The translations under genes and the position numbers were made by a program. This document shows positions 1 through 7,666 of a stretch of 64,000 bases of DNA, piece after piece. The DNA lies in contig PHAR01000002.1 in NCBI GenBank assembly GCA_002840405.1, positions 62,001 through 126,000 on the forward strand, read 5' to 3'. This DNA is from Deltaproteobacteria bacterium HGW-Deltaproteobacteria-8 (GTDB taxonomy: Bacteria > Desulfobacterota > Desulfovibrionia > Desulfovibrionales > Desulfovibrionaceae). A model generated the notes under the pieces. It saw nothing but the letters and a program-made list of their open reading frames with translations, was not told the DNA's origin and ran no database searches. Positions within the stretch are counted from its first letter, which is position 1. The number at the start of each line of letters is the position of its first letter.

Positions 1-213
1 GAGTTCTGGGGCGGGTTCCTGGGCACCGAGGAAGTGAACGTGCTGCTCATCTCGGGCAAGGGCGTGTACATCAAGAACAGCGCGGGCATGACCGAAATTT
101 TGAAGCCGCTGGAGGGCGTGACCCTGCGCACGGCCACTGCGCCGCCCCCGGCCCCGACCCTGTGGAGCCCGGACAAGCGCGCGCGGGCGTTCAAGACCGT
201 GGAGTTCGACTAG
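1..213 (+). CDS. C-terminal end of an unknown protein (partial)
   Basis: An open frame enters from the left edge and ends with TAG at 211-213, giving the last 70 residues of a protein. The visible part has a short beta-rich stretch (VNVLLISGKGVYIKN), a Pro/Ala segment (ATAPPPAPTLW) and a charged end (AFKTVEFD). I do not recognise a family. Its stop overlaps the stop of the convergent ABC permease within a shared CTAG at 210-213. High G+C and normal codon choice support it being real. Function cannot be assigned from this fragment. Confidence 0.6.
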   Translation, partial: EFWGGFLGTEEVNVLLISGKGVYIKNSAGMTEILKPLEGVTLRTATAPPPAPTLWSPDKRARAFKTVEFD

Positions 214-1349
214 TCCAGCGTCTTCCGGTAGCGCCGCATGCCCACGCTGATGACCACCACCAGGAACAGGGCGATGGGCCAGACGTGGGTCAGGGATTCC
301 AGCGCGCCGTTGCCCTTGAGCAGGATGCCGCGCACCAGCCGCAAATAGTGCGTCAGCGGCAGCACCGAGCCGATGGTCTGCGCCCATCCCGGCATGCCCC
401 GGAACGGGAACATGAACCCGGACAAGAGCAGCGACGGCAGGAAGAAGAACACGCTCATCTGCACTGCCTGCAGCTGATTTTTGGCGATGGTCGAGAGCGT
501 CACCCCGACGCTTAAGTTGGCCGCGATGAACACCAGGGACAGCACGAACACCGCCAGGACGCTGCCGCGCAGGGGCACCCCGAACAGGAACTTCGCCGCC
601 AGGACGATCAGCGTCATCTGGATGTAGCCCACCAGGATATACGGGATGATCTTGCCCAGCATGACCTCCAGCGGCCGCACCGGCGTGGACAAGAGGTTCT
701 CCATGGTGCCGCGCTCCCTCTCTCGTGTAATGGCGAGTGAGGTGATCATGGTCAGGGTCAGGGTCAAGATGACGCCCATGAGGCCGGGCACGATGTTGTA
801 CTGGGTCACGGCCTCGGGGTTGTACTCGGCGTGCACGCGCAGGGTTACGGGCGAGGGCGTTGGGACGTAGCCTGCCGAGGCGGGCAGGTCGCGGGCCAGC
901 ACCTGGCTGACCACCTCGCGCATGGCGGCAAGGGCTCCGCTGGTGGCGGCCGGGTCCGTGGCGTCGGCCTCCAGCAGCAGCACCGGCTTTTCCCCGCGCA
1001 ACAGCTTGCGCGAGAAGTCCTCGGGGATGGTCAGCACGAACTGGGTGCGGCCCTCTTTGAGCGCGCTGTCGGCCTCGGCGCGGCTGGCCAGATGCTCGGT
1101 GACCTCGAAGTAGCTGCTGGTCTGCATGCCCGCCACGATGCTGCGCGCATACGGCGAGTTGTCGGCCGAGAGCACGGCCGTGGGCAGGTGGCGCGGGTCG
1201 GAGTTGATGGCGTAGCCGAAGAGGATGAGCTGCATGAGCGGGATGCCGATCATCATGGCAAACGTCACCCGGTCGCGGCGCATCTGGATGAATTCCTTGT
1301 AGACCATGGCCGCGAAGCGCCGGAAGCAGAACACGTTGTTCGCGCTCAT
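210..1349 (-). CDS. ABC-2 type transporter permease (YbhR/YhhJ-like)
   Basis: Predicted 379-aa inner-membrane permease of an ABC-2 exporter. One TM segment lies near residues 25-45 (MMIGIPLMQLILFGYAI), followed by a roughly 150-residue extracytoplasmic domain and about five C-terminal TM segments. The conserved cytoplasmic stretch RERERGTMENLLSTPV before the TM block is typical of the family. The ATG at 1349 overlaps the ATPase stop (ATGA, 4 bp), so the two are translationally coupled; the open frame continues upstream but that part is ATPase DNA out of frame. E. coli ybh-type operons carry two permeases; here I see one, so the transporter may work as a homodimer. Likely substrate is a drug or other hydrophobic compound, by family only. 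Confidence 0.9.
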   Translation of the reverse strand: MSANNVFCFRRFAAMVYKEFIQMRRDRVTFAMMIGIPLMQLILFGYAINSDPRHLPTAVLSADNSPYARSIVAGMQTSSYFEVTEHLASRAEADSALKEGRTQFVLTIPEDFSRKLLRGEKPVLLLEADATDPAATSGALAAMREVVSQVLARDLPASAGYVPTPSPVTLRVHAEYNPEAVTQYNIVPGLMGVILTLTLTMITSLAITRERERGTMENLLSTPVRPLEVMLGKIIPYILVGYIQMTLIVLAAKFLFGVPLRGSVLAVFVLSLVFIAANLSVGVTLSTIAKNQLQAVQMSVFFFLPSLLLSGFMFPFRGMPGWAQTIGSVLPLTHYLRLVRGILLKGNGALESLTHVWPIALFLVVVISVGMRRYRKTLD

Positions 1350-2446
1350 GGCTGGCCGCCTGCCTGGCCGCCTGCCTGAGCCTTCTGGGCGGCCTGGCCG
1401 TTCTGCTTGGCCTGCTGGCCGCGCATGAGGTGGATGAAGACCTCCTCCAGGCTGGTGCGGATGAGCTTCCAGTCGTGCCCGGTCCCTGCCTGGAACGGGG
1501 CGATGGCCCTCTCCAGGGCCTCGGCGTCCTGGCCGCTGACGTGCAGGGTGTTGCCAAAGGCCACCACCTGTTCCACGCCGGGCAGGGGGCGCAGGGCGTC
1601 GGCCAGTTCCGGCAGGTTCGCGCCGGAAACGCTCCAGGTGCAGAGCCCGGCGTGGTCCACGATACCCTCCAGGGTGTCCTGGGCCAGCAGGTCGCCATAG
1701 GCGATGTAGGCCAGGCGGTGGCAGCGCTCGGCCTCGTCCATGTAGTGGGTGCTGATGAGCGCGGTGACGCCCTGGCTGGCCAGCTTGTGCACCTCGTCCC
1801 AGAAGTCGCGCCGCGCGCCAGGGTCCACCCCGGCCGTGGGCTCGTCCAGCAGCAGCAGCTTCGGCCCGTGCAGGGTGCAGGCCGAAAGAGCCAGGCGCTG
1901 CTTCCAGCCGCCGGACAGGCTGCCCGCCAGCTGGTTCGCAAAGCGCGTCATGCCCATGCGCGTGAGGCACTCGTCCACCACCCGCAGGCGGTCGGCCAAG
2001 CCGTACATGCGCGCCATGAAGTCCAGGTTCTCGCGCACGGTCAGGTCCTCGTAGAGGCTGAAGCGCTGGGCCATGTAGCCCACGTGGGGCTTGATCTCGT
2101 CGGCCTGGGTGAGCACGTCGAAGCCCAGGCAGGTGCCGCTTCCGGAGTCGGGCTTGAGCAGCCCGCAGAGCATGCGGATGAAGGTGGTCTTGCCCGAGCC
2201 GTTGGGGCCGAGGAAGCCGTAGATCTCGCCGCGCTTGACGCGCATGGAGAGGTTGTTGACCACGACCTTGCCGTCAAAGCTCTTGGTCAGGCCGGAGACG
2301 TCGATGACGTAGTCGGCCTCGTTGGCGGAAGCGTCATTTGCGGAAGTATCGTTAACAGGAGCTTTCGGGGCGTCGGCGTCGGCAGGGCCGTTGTGGAGGC
2401 TGTGGCCGACGCTGTGGCCGGTGCTGTTGTCCGTGTCCGCGCCCAC
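1346..2446 (-). CDS. ABC exporter ATPase (YbhF-like)
   Basis: A 366-aa ATP-binding subunit. Walker A is GPNGSGKTT, the signature motif is LSGGWKQRL, Walker B is LLLLDEPTAGVD, and the switch His is in ISTHYMDEAE. Before the ABC domain there is an unusual 45-residue low-complexity N-terminus with a TSANDASANEA repeat, and after it an Ala/Gln/Gly-rich tail (AQKAQAGGQAGGQP). The start is GTG (2444-2446), three bases after the stop of the membrane fusion protein; an internal start is possible, since the N-terminal tail is not conserved-looking. It would power export with the downstream permease. Confidence 0.9.
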   Translation of the reverse strand: MGADTDNSTGHSVGHSLHNGPADADAPKAPVNDTSANDASANEADYVIDVSGLTKSFDGKVVVNNLSMRVKRGEIYGFLGPNGSGKTTFIRMLCGLLKPDSGSGTCLGFDVLTQADEIKPHVGYMAQRFSLYEDLTVRENLDFMARMYGLADRLRVVDECLTRMGMTRFANQLAGSLSGGWKQRLALSACTLHGPKLLLLDEPTAGVDPGARRDFWDEVHKLASQGVTALISTHYMDEAERCHRLAYIAYGDLLAQDTLEGIVDHAGLCTWSVSGANLPELADALRPLPGVEQVVAFGNTLHVSGQDAEALERAIAPFQAGTGHDWKLIRTSLEEVFIHLMRGQQAKQNGQAAQKAQAGGQAGGQP

Positions 2447-2449
2447 GGG

Positions 2450-3466
2450 TTATTTCCCCGCGGGCAGGCTCAACCGCACGTCCACCGGCTGGCCGGGGTG
2501 CAGCAGGGGCGCCTGGTCCGGGCCGGGCTTGGCCTCTACCATGAACACCAGCTTGGCGCGGTTGTCGCTGGAGTAGAGGATGGGCGGGGTGTACTCGGCC
2601 TGGGCCGAGACGTAGCTGACGCGGACCGGAATGGGTTTGGCCTCGCCGTCGAAGCGCACCTGGGCCTCCTGGCCCATCTGGATGCGGCCCACGGTCTCCT
2701 CGGGCACGAAGAAGCGGACCTTGATGTTCCCAGGGGGCAGGAGCACGGCCACGGCCTTGCCCGCAGGCACCCACTCGCCCAGGGTATACAGGGTGTCGAA
2801 GACCAGCGCGGCGGACGGGGCGGCCTGGGATTTCTGGGCCAGGGTCCAGGCGGCCTGCTCCACGCGGCCCTTGGCGGCCTCCACCTCGGCCTGGGCCGCA
2901 GAGATCTCGTCCGAGCGCCCGCCGAGCTTGGCGGTGGAAAGGTTGGCGGACATCTCGCGCACCTGCTGGGCCTTGACGTCGTAGTCCGCCCGCGCCCGGT
3001 CCATCTCCTCGGCGGAGATGGTGCGCTCGGCAAAGAGCTTCTCGCGGCGCTTGAACTCGGTTTCGGCAAGCCGCAGGGCGGTGCTGGCCTGGCCCAGGCG
3101 CGCACTGACGGCCTTCAGTTCCGTGGGCCGCTGTCCCTTCTGCAGGTTGGCCAGCTTGTCGGCAGCCTGCTTCAGGGCTTGGGTGGCCACGGCCAGGGCC
3201 GCGCGCTCAAAGTCCTGCTCCAGCACGAACAGCGGCGCACCGGCCTTGACCTCCTGGCCCCGGTGCACGCGCAGCTCGGAGAGCGCCCCGGACACGGGCG
3301 AGGCCACGTGCACGTACTCGGCCTCCACATAGCCCTGGAAGACCTTGGCCCCGTCCTGGCTGAAGCGTCGCAGGCCGTATGCCGCCACGCCCAGCAGCAG
3401 CAGGGCCAGCAGCGCCAGGCGGGCCTTGGCCGGAATCCGTTGCAGGAGGTGTACAGGGTTCTGCAT
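2450..3466 (-). CDS. HlyD-family membrane fusion protein of an ABC exporter
   Basis: A 338-aa periplasmic adaptor. An N-terminal anchor (ARLALLALLLLGVAAYGL) is followed by the first lipoyl half (VASPVSGALSELRVHRGQEV), a long coiled-coil hairpin around residues 85-200, and the second half with beta-barrel (APSAALVFDTLYTLGEWVPAG). It resembles YbhG/YhiI adaptors that pair with an ABC-2 exporter. It is the first gene of a tight three-gene operon (3 bp to the ATPase, then a 4-bp overlap). A 16-bp palindrome lies 33 bp upstream of the ATG and may be the operator. No outer-membrane TolC gene is adjacent. Confidence 0.9.
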   Translation of the reverse strand: MQNPVHLLQRIPAKARLALLALLLLGVAAYGLRRFSQDGAKVFQGYVEAEYVHVASPVSGALSELRVHRGQEVKAGAPLFVLEQDFERAALAVATQALKQAADKLANLQKGQRPTELKAVSARLGQASTALRLAETEFKRREKLFAERTISAEEMDRARADYDVKAQQVREMSANLSTAKLGGRSDEISAAQAEVEAAKGRVEQAAWTLAQKSQAAPSAALVFDTLYTLGEWVPAGKAVAVLLPPGNIKVRFFVPEETVGRIQMGQEAQVRFDGEAKPIPVRVSYVSAQAEYTPPILYSSDNRAKLVFMVEAKPGPDQAPLLHPGQPVDVRLSLPAGK

Positions 3467-3498
3467 GCCACCCCTTTACACCTTCTGCGACGGAAGTG

Positions 3499-3514
3499 TC
3501 AAACGTACGTTTGA
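3499..3514. promoter_or_regulatory. 16-bp perfect palindrome, candidate TetR-type operator
   Basis: TCAAACGTACGTTTGA is its own reverse complement. It lies 33 bp upstream of the HlyD-like gene, where a repressor would block the exporter promoter. Perfect palindromes of this size are typical of TetR-family operators, and the related E. coli ybh operon is controlled by a TetR-type protein (CecR). No tetR gene lies in this window, so the regulator would be encoded elsewhere. Confidence 0.5.
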
Positions 3515-3516
3515 AA

Positions 3517-3554
3517 GTTGGGGAGGATTACGCCCGGAGCGAATCCTCCCCAAC
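3517..3554 (-). terminator. Strong hairpin after cbpB
   Basis: A 13-bp perfect stem (3517-3529 with 3542-3554) around a 12-nt loop sits 37 bp past the cbpB stop on the minus strand. The downstream U-run is weak (CTTTC), so termination may be partial. It separates the riboswitch-peptide unit from the exporter operon. Confidence 0.5.
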
Positions 3555-3590
3555 GGGTCAGGGGGTCAGAAGGCGGCTGCCCAGGCGGGG

Positions 3591-5000
3591 TCAGGGACGG
3601 TTCACATCGAAGACTGTCTGGGCGTCCTTGTCCCAGCCGTCGAAGAGGAAGGCGTCGGCCTTCTTGTCCGCCAGCAGCCGGAAGGCGTAGCGCACCTGCT
3701 CCTCGTAGAAGGTGCAGAAGGCGCCCTTCTGGTCCATGCCGCCGTTCATCTCCTGGGCCTCGGCAGGGCAGGGCGAGCCGCAGAAGTGCCGGATGGCGCA
3801 GCTCCGGCAGGACGCGATGTCCTCGACCTTGCGTCCGGTGACGCGCTTAAAGGCCGGGGACACCAGCACCTCGTCCAGGCTGTCGGTGAACAGGTTGCCG
3901 CCGTTGTAGTCCGGCAGGCCGATGAATTCGCTGCAGGGGAACAGGCCGCCGTCCGGGCCCAGGGCGAAGAAGCAGCGTCCGCCGCCGCAGGGCGAGATGT
4001 CGCACATGAGCCGCCGGGCCGTGGGCGCCACGATGGACAGCAGGATGTTGGCGAAGTTCGCCACCACCAGCTTGCGCCCGGTCTTCTGGTACAGCTCATA
4101 GGAGCGGTCCAGGGCGGCGGTGAAGTACTTGGCGGCCACGGCCTCGTCCGGCTTGAGGTCCCTGGACGCGGGCATGGTGCAGCGCAGGATGTTCAGCATG
4201 GTCACCGGCACCTCGTGCTGGTGGAAGAAGTCCACCAGCTGGGGCAGGGTGCGCATGTTCTCCTTGGTCACTGTGCAGATGACGTTGTACAGCGGGTAGC
4301 CCTTCAGGCGCTCCATGGCCTTGACCACGACGTCGTACACGCCCTTGCCGCCCCAGGTGGTCCGGGTGCGGTCAGCGATGCGCGCCGTGGCCGCGTCCAG
4401 CGACAGGCCGATGCCGACCTTGTGGCTGGTCAGAAAGTCGATGGCCGACTCGTCCAGGTTGGTGGCGTTGGTCTGCACGCCGAAGCTGAAGTCCCCGGCA
4501 TAGCGTTCGATGCCCGCAAAGACCGCGTCGCGGTTGAGCAGCGGCTCGGCCCCGTGGAACACGATCTGCGGCAGGCGGCCTGCGGGAAGGTGCGCGCCGA
4601 ACCAGTCCTTGAGCCGGGCCAGGGCATCCAGCAGGCGCTCGGCCGGCATGTGCTCGCCTGTGCGGCGCATCTCGGTGGGGATGTAGCAGTAGCCGCAGTT
4701 CAGGTTGCAGCGCGCCGTGGGGTTGAAATACACAGCAGAGGGCGTCAGGTTGAAGCGCAGGTCGTGCATCTCCTTGGCAAAGGCCGCGGAGTTGGCCTGG
4801 ACCGAGTCCAGGAAGCGCCGGGAGCCAAGGGTCTTGGCCAGGGCGCCCTTGCGCACCAGGGACCAGAAGGCCGTGTCCGGGTCGATGAGCGCCAGGTGCG
4901 TGTCGTGGCCGATGTCCACGGGGATCAGCCGCGGGCCGTCGCCGGTGTTGGCGAAGCGGCCCGCCTGGGCCGCCCCGCCGGTGGCTCTTTTCACCGTCAT
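3591..5000 (-). CDS. cbpB: Peptide-modifying radical SAM/SPASM enzyme, CbpB type
   Basis: A 469-aa radical SAM protein. The cluster motif CNLNCGYC places the three SAM-cluster cysteines at residues 98, 102 and 105 (CX3CX2C). The C-terminal third holds a SPASM-like cysteine set: CDISPCGGGRC, then LFPCSEFIG, then CRSCAIRHFCGSPC. SPASM enzymes commonly modify peptide side chains. The gene starts 2 bp after the 49-aa peptide gene, so the peptide is the expected substrate. ATG at 5000 is chosen because the frame upstream runs through the peptide gene, terminator and riboswitch in the wrong frame. I recall the NCBI families CbpA/CbpB (a modified peptide with its rSAM enzyme, often behind a cobalamin riboswitch); the arrangement here fits exactly, but the chemistry is unknown. 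Confidence 0.85.
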   Translation of the reverse strand: MTVKRATGGAAQAGRFANTGDGPRLIPVDIGHDTHLALIDPDTAFWSLVRKGALAKTLGSRRFLDSVQANSAAFAKEMHDLRFNLTPSAVYFNPTARCNLNCGYCYIPTEMRRTGEHMPAERLLDALARLKDWFGAHLPAGRLPQIVFHGAEPLLNRDAVFAGIERYAGDFSFGVQTNATNLDESAIDFLTSHKVGIGLSLDAATARIADRTRTTWGGKGVYDVVVKAMERLKGYPLYNVICTVTKENMRTLPQLVDFFHQHEVPVTMLNILRCTMPASRDLKPDEAVAAKYFTAALDRSYELYQKTGRKLVVANFANILLSIVAPTARRLMCDISPCGGGRCFFALGPDGGLFPCSEFIGLPDYNGGNLFTDSLDEVLVSPAFKRVTGRKVEDIASCRSCAIRHFCGSPCPAEAQEMNGGMDQKGAFCTFYEEQVRYAFRLLADKKADAFLFDGWDKDAQTVFDVNRP

Positions 5001-5002
5001 GG

Positions 5003-5152
5003 TTAGTGCTTCGCCTTTTCGCTGATAAGGATGTAGTGTGACAGGCCGGTGCCTTCGGCCGAGCATTTCTTGCGGAAGGCGATGATGTCCTTGTCCTTGG
5101 GCTGGCGGGGCTTCTTCTGCGTGTCCATCGTCGTAGCGGGCTTCGTGTCCAT
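5003..5152 (-). CDS. cbpA: Small peptide, predicted RiPP precursor CbpA
   Basis: A 49-aa peptide with a strong Shine-Dalgarno (AAGGAGGTCACACATG). The N-terminal half is hydrophilic and contains a partial repeat (MDTKPATT then MDTQKKP); the C-terminal half, with KDIIAFRKKCSAEGTG and LSHYILIS, is the likely recognised or modified region. It has one Cys and no Gly-Gly leader cleavage site or signal peptide that I can see. It lies directly between a cobalamin riboswitch with terminator and the radical SAM gene. A second in-frame ATG eight codons in would give a shorter peptide. An upstream in-frame ATG lies within the terminator hairpin and is unlikely. Confidence 0.8.
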   Translation of the reverse strand: MDTKPATTMDTQKKPRQPKDKDIIAFRKKCSAEGTGLSHYILISEKAKH

Positions 5153-5172
5153 GTGTGACCTCCTTGAGGGTG

Positions 5173-5219
5173 AAAAAAAAGGATTCCGGCTGCCCCATAC
5201 AGAGCAGCCGGAATCCTTT
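5173..5219 (-). terminator. Intrinsic terminator forming the riboswitch expression platform
   Basis: A 16-bp perfect stem (5178-5193 with 5204-5219), 10-nt loop, followed on the minus strand by eight U residues (5173-5180). It lies after the cobalamin aptamer and before the cbpA ribosome binding site. This is the layout of a transcription-attenuating OFF riboswitch: cobalamin bound, transcription ends; cobalamin low, cbpA-cbpB is read. Confidence 0.85.
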
Positions 5220-5249
5220 GCCATCGGACTCCACGGGATACAATCGAAG

Positions 5250-5412
5250 CAACAGATCTTCTGACTTCCGGATCATTCGCCTGTGCGCGACCTTCCCCCC
5301 AGGTTGTGACCTGAAAGTGGCGGCGGTTGCCTTGCGCACGGCGTCCCCGGTTACAGCGGCGGGACCGTCACGGACTTGCACCGTGTTCTGAGATGTTGCC
5401 TCAACGAATGAA
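5250..5412 (-). ncRNA. Cobalamin riboswitch
   Basis: On the minus strand the conserved core reads GGTGCAAGTCCGTGACGGTC, then CCCGCCGCTGTAACCGGGG, then a GGGAAGG segment, ending in AAGTCAGAAGATCTG. These match the B12-box features of the cobalamin riboswitch (GGUGNAAGUCC, GCNGUNA, and the AGUCAGAAGAYCUG end). It heads the cbpA-cbpB unit with an intrinsic terminator downstream. The exact 5' limit is approximate. Confidence 0.9.
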
Positions 5413-5516
5413 AACTTACAGGAAGAGGGCTTGAACCGTCAAGCCTTGAGCCGTCCCTCGGATCACTGGCCGGGCTCGACCAGCGCGCCCTTGATCCGGT
5501 CTCAGCGGGCCAAGCC

Positions 5517-6422
5517 TCAGGGCTCTGGCGGCGATGCGGGCTCGCGGATGTGCTCGACGAGCTCGCGGATGTGCAGGGGCTGGTTGGCGAAGTCGCGCAC
5601 GCAGAGCATGAGCTGGCGCGTGGCCCAGCTGTCCGTGAGCCGCACGATGTGCAGGCTCATGGACTTCTTGCAGTGTACGGCCGCGGTCTCCGGGATCACG
5701 GCGATGCCCACGTTGTCCTGCACCAGCCGGGCGGAGGCCATAAAGCCGCGCAGGCGCACCCGGTAGTTGATGCGCTTGCCCACGCGGCTGGCGTGGGCCT
5801 CCAGGTATTTCTGGATGGAGCTGCCCTCGGCCAGGCCCACGAAGTCGTAGTCCAGGGTTTCGGCAAAGCTTACGGAGCGCTTGGCGGCCAGTGGGTGTTT
5901 GGGCGAGACCACCAGCACCAGCTGAAGCGTGCGGAAGGGGAAGGTCTGCAGGTTGCCTAACACCTCGGAGCTTTTGGGCACCACGCCCACGTCGGCCTTG
6001 TCCTCCAGCAGGTCCTGCATGATCTCGGTGCTCAGGCGTTCGTGCACGTCGATGCCCACGTTGGGGTGCGCGAGGAGGTAGGAGCTCAGGATCTCAGGCA
6101 GAAACTCGGTGATGGTGGACGTGTTGCACAGGAGGCGCACGTGGCCCTTGAGGCCCTGGCCGTACTCGCTCACGTCGCCCACCATGCGCTCCCACTCCTG
6201 CATGATGTTGTGGGCATGGCGCATGAGGGCGAAGCCCGCCTCTGTGGGCGCCACGCCGCGGCGTCCGCGCGTCAAGAGCGGCACGCCGAGGGTGTCCTCC
6301 ATGTTGCGGATGCGCGCGCTGGCCGAGGCCAAGGCCATGAAGGCGCGGTCGGCCCCGCCGGTGATGCTGCCGCTCTCCACCACATGCAGGAACAGTCGTA
6401 AGTCTGTGAGATCAAAGGACAT
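5517..6422 (-). CDS. LysR-family transcriptional regulator
   Basis: A 301-aa regulator with an N-terminal winged helix-turn-helix (DLRLFLHVVESGSITGGADR, then SARIRNMEDTLGVPLLTR) and a C-terminal periplasmic-binding-like effector domain from about residue 90 (GHVRLLCNTSTITEFLPEI). The ATG at 6422 is used because GGGAG lies 7 bp upstream and it gives the usual length; 33 extra in-frame residues upstream look non-coding. It is divergent from the lipoprotein gene at 6637 and convergent with nothing metabolic, so its target is unclear. Substitution GADRAFMALASASARI in place of the usual AA..LH.SQPA.S suggests a somewhat divergent subgroup. Confidence 0.9.
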   Translation of the reverse strand: MSFDLTDLRLFLHVVESGSITGGADRAFMALASASARIRNMEDTLGVPLLTRGRRGVAPTEAGFALMRHAHNIMQEWERMVGDVSEYGQGLKGHVRLLCNTSTITEFLPEILSSYLLAHPNVGIDVHERLSTEIMQDLLEDKADVGVVPKSSEVLGNLQTFPFRTLQLVLVVSPKHPLAAKRSVSFAETLDYDFVGLAEGSSIQKYLEAHASRVGKRINYRVRLRGFMASARLVQDNVGIAVIPETAAVHCKKSMSLHIVRLTDSWATRQLMLCVRDFANQPLHIRELVEHIREPASPPEP

Positions 6423-6636
6423 ATATTGCTCCCTGGCCTGTGCTGGGCCGGGCTCATTCGTCCGAAGAAACCTTTCCCGAGCCTTCGTCTCGACCGAAGG
6501 CATACTCAATATCTTCCGCATTTACAACCAAGGTCGACGGGATCAGGTTGCAGTCATGGAAAGCGTGGCCCCAGTCGTCTGGTGGCCTGCGATACAAAAG
6601 AAACACCCGCGCAATATGCGCGAAAGGGGAAAGATC

Positions 6637-6906
6637 ATGAACACCACCACACAGCTCATCGTCAGGGTCGCCTTTGTCGCCATGCTGCTCGTCGGCGCTG
6701 CCTGCAACAAGATGGACCGGACCACCCTCAGTGAAAACGCCGCCGCCGATGCTCGCGGCGAACTGACCGCAGAGCAGGCCCAGAACGTCGAGACCGAGCG
6801 CGTGCATGCGCTGCAGGACCGCGTGGAATTCCTGCAGGCCCAGCTGAAGGACGTGCATCCCCTGAGCGCCAAGGCCGACGTGCCTGGCGGCGACTACATC
6901 GAGTAG
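6637..6906 (+). CDS. Small predicted lipoprotein
   Basis: An 89-aa protein with an N-terminal hydrophobic segment (LIVRVAFVAMLLVGAAC) and a Cys at residue 24, consistent with a lipoprotein although the lipobox (VGAAC) is not ideal. The mature part is hydrophilic and helical (TAEQAQNVETERVHALQDRV), possibly a short coiled coil. RBS GAAAGGGGAAAG precedes the ATG. It stands alone between a divergent LysR gene and a repeat region. No family recognised. Confidence 0.7.
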   Translation: MNTTTQLIVRVAFVAMLLVGAACNKMDRTTLSENAAADARGELTAEQAQNVETERVHALQDRVEFLQAQLKDVHPLSAKADVPGGDYIE

Positions 6907-6916
6907 CGTAACCTCC

Positions 6917-7104
6917 GCCCCTCAACGGCCGGGGCGGGGTGTTCGGGCTTGCAGGTCCCGAGCGCTTTGCCCCGGCCACTTTATACCCACCCGGACGTTG
7001 CGCGCAGAAGCGCGCAGGCAAAATTAACCGGGACATGCCCCTCAATGGCCGGGGCGGAATGTGCGGGCTTGCAGGTCCCGGGCGTTTCGCTCCGGTCTTT
7101 TTTT
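6917..7104 (+). repeat. Two imperfect direct repeats with hairpin potential
   Basis: About 65 bp starting at 6917 recurs exactly 120 bp later at 7037 with few changes (shared core GGGCTTGCAGGTCCCG). The first copy can pair GGCCGGGGC (from 6928) with GCCCCGGCC (to 6977). The second has the same stem with G-U pairs followed by a T-run (7097-7103 region), so it could act as a terminator for the lipoprotein gene. The intervening 50 bp is not repeated. Confidence 0.6.
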
Positions 7105-7136
7105 CGGCCTTTTGGACAGGTCCGCCCAGGGCTCGC

Positions 7137-7613
7137 CTACAGGGGCCGGGCCTGTCTGCGGCGCCACAATTCCAAGGCCAGAACCCCCACCACCAGCAGG
7201 TTGACCGCCAGGACGAAGAGCCTGAGCCAGGTCACCTGCCGCGCCAGCTCATACAGCTCAAAGGGGATGTAGACCCCGCCCGCCAGCGCCCCGAACCATT
7301 CGGCCCAGGCCTTGCGCAGCCACAGCCCGCTGGCCTCCACCACGCGGACCAGGGCATAGCCCAGAGCCAGGGCCGCAAGCATCCACAGCCGGGCGTCCGT
7401 AAGCTTTTCCGCTGCGTCGATGAAGATCCTTGGCATGTGGCTGGCGGGGTTCAGGTGCAGCAGCCGCACCAGTTCCTCCGCCGCCAGGCCCAGATCCTTG
7501 TGCAGCAGCGTCAAAAGTCCGAACCCGGCCAGGAGCACCAGCGCGCCCTTGGACAGCTCCAAGAGCGCCACGAGTCTCACCCCGGTCAGCCTTGTCCCGA
7601 TCTGCTCAGTCAT
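7137..7613 (-). CDS. DUF2127-like integral membrane protein
   Basis: A 158-aa protein with about four TM segments: LVALLELSKGALVLLAGFGLL near the start, LWMLAALALGYALVRVVEAS, WFGALAGGVYIPFELYELA and LFVLAVNLLVVGVLALELW. The pattern and length match my memory of DUF2127 proteins, whose function is unknown. RBS AAGGAG lies 4-5 bp before the ATG at 7613. It is downstream of the ferredoxin gene on the same strand, but a large inverted-repeat element lies between them. Confidence 0.75.
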   Translation of the reverse strand: MTEQIGTRLTGVRLVALLELSKGALVLLAGFGLLTLLHKDLGLAAEELVRLLHLNPASHMPRIFIDAAEKLTDARLWMLAALALGYALVRVVEASGLWLRKAWAEWFGALAGGVYIPFELYELARQVTWLRLFVLAVNLLVVGVLALELWRRRQARPL

Positions 7614-7666
7614 GCGGCTCCTTATAGGCAACCAGGGCGCTGCCCCTGGACTCATCCAGTATGCGG

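Noticed and set aside
1430-3514. 694-codon open frame on the plus strand
   Set aside because: It is antisense to three well-supported ABC exporter genes; high G+C removes stop codons in this frame. Composition (His/Val/Gly-rich) is typical of a shadow frame.
5001-5381. N-terminal extension of the radical SAM gene to 596 aa
   Set aside because: The extension would run through cbpA in another frame, the terminator and the riboswitch. ATG 5000 gives the expected length.
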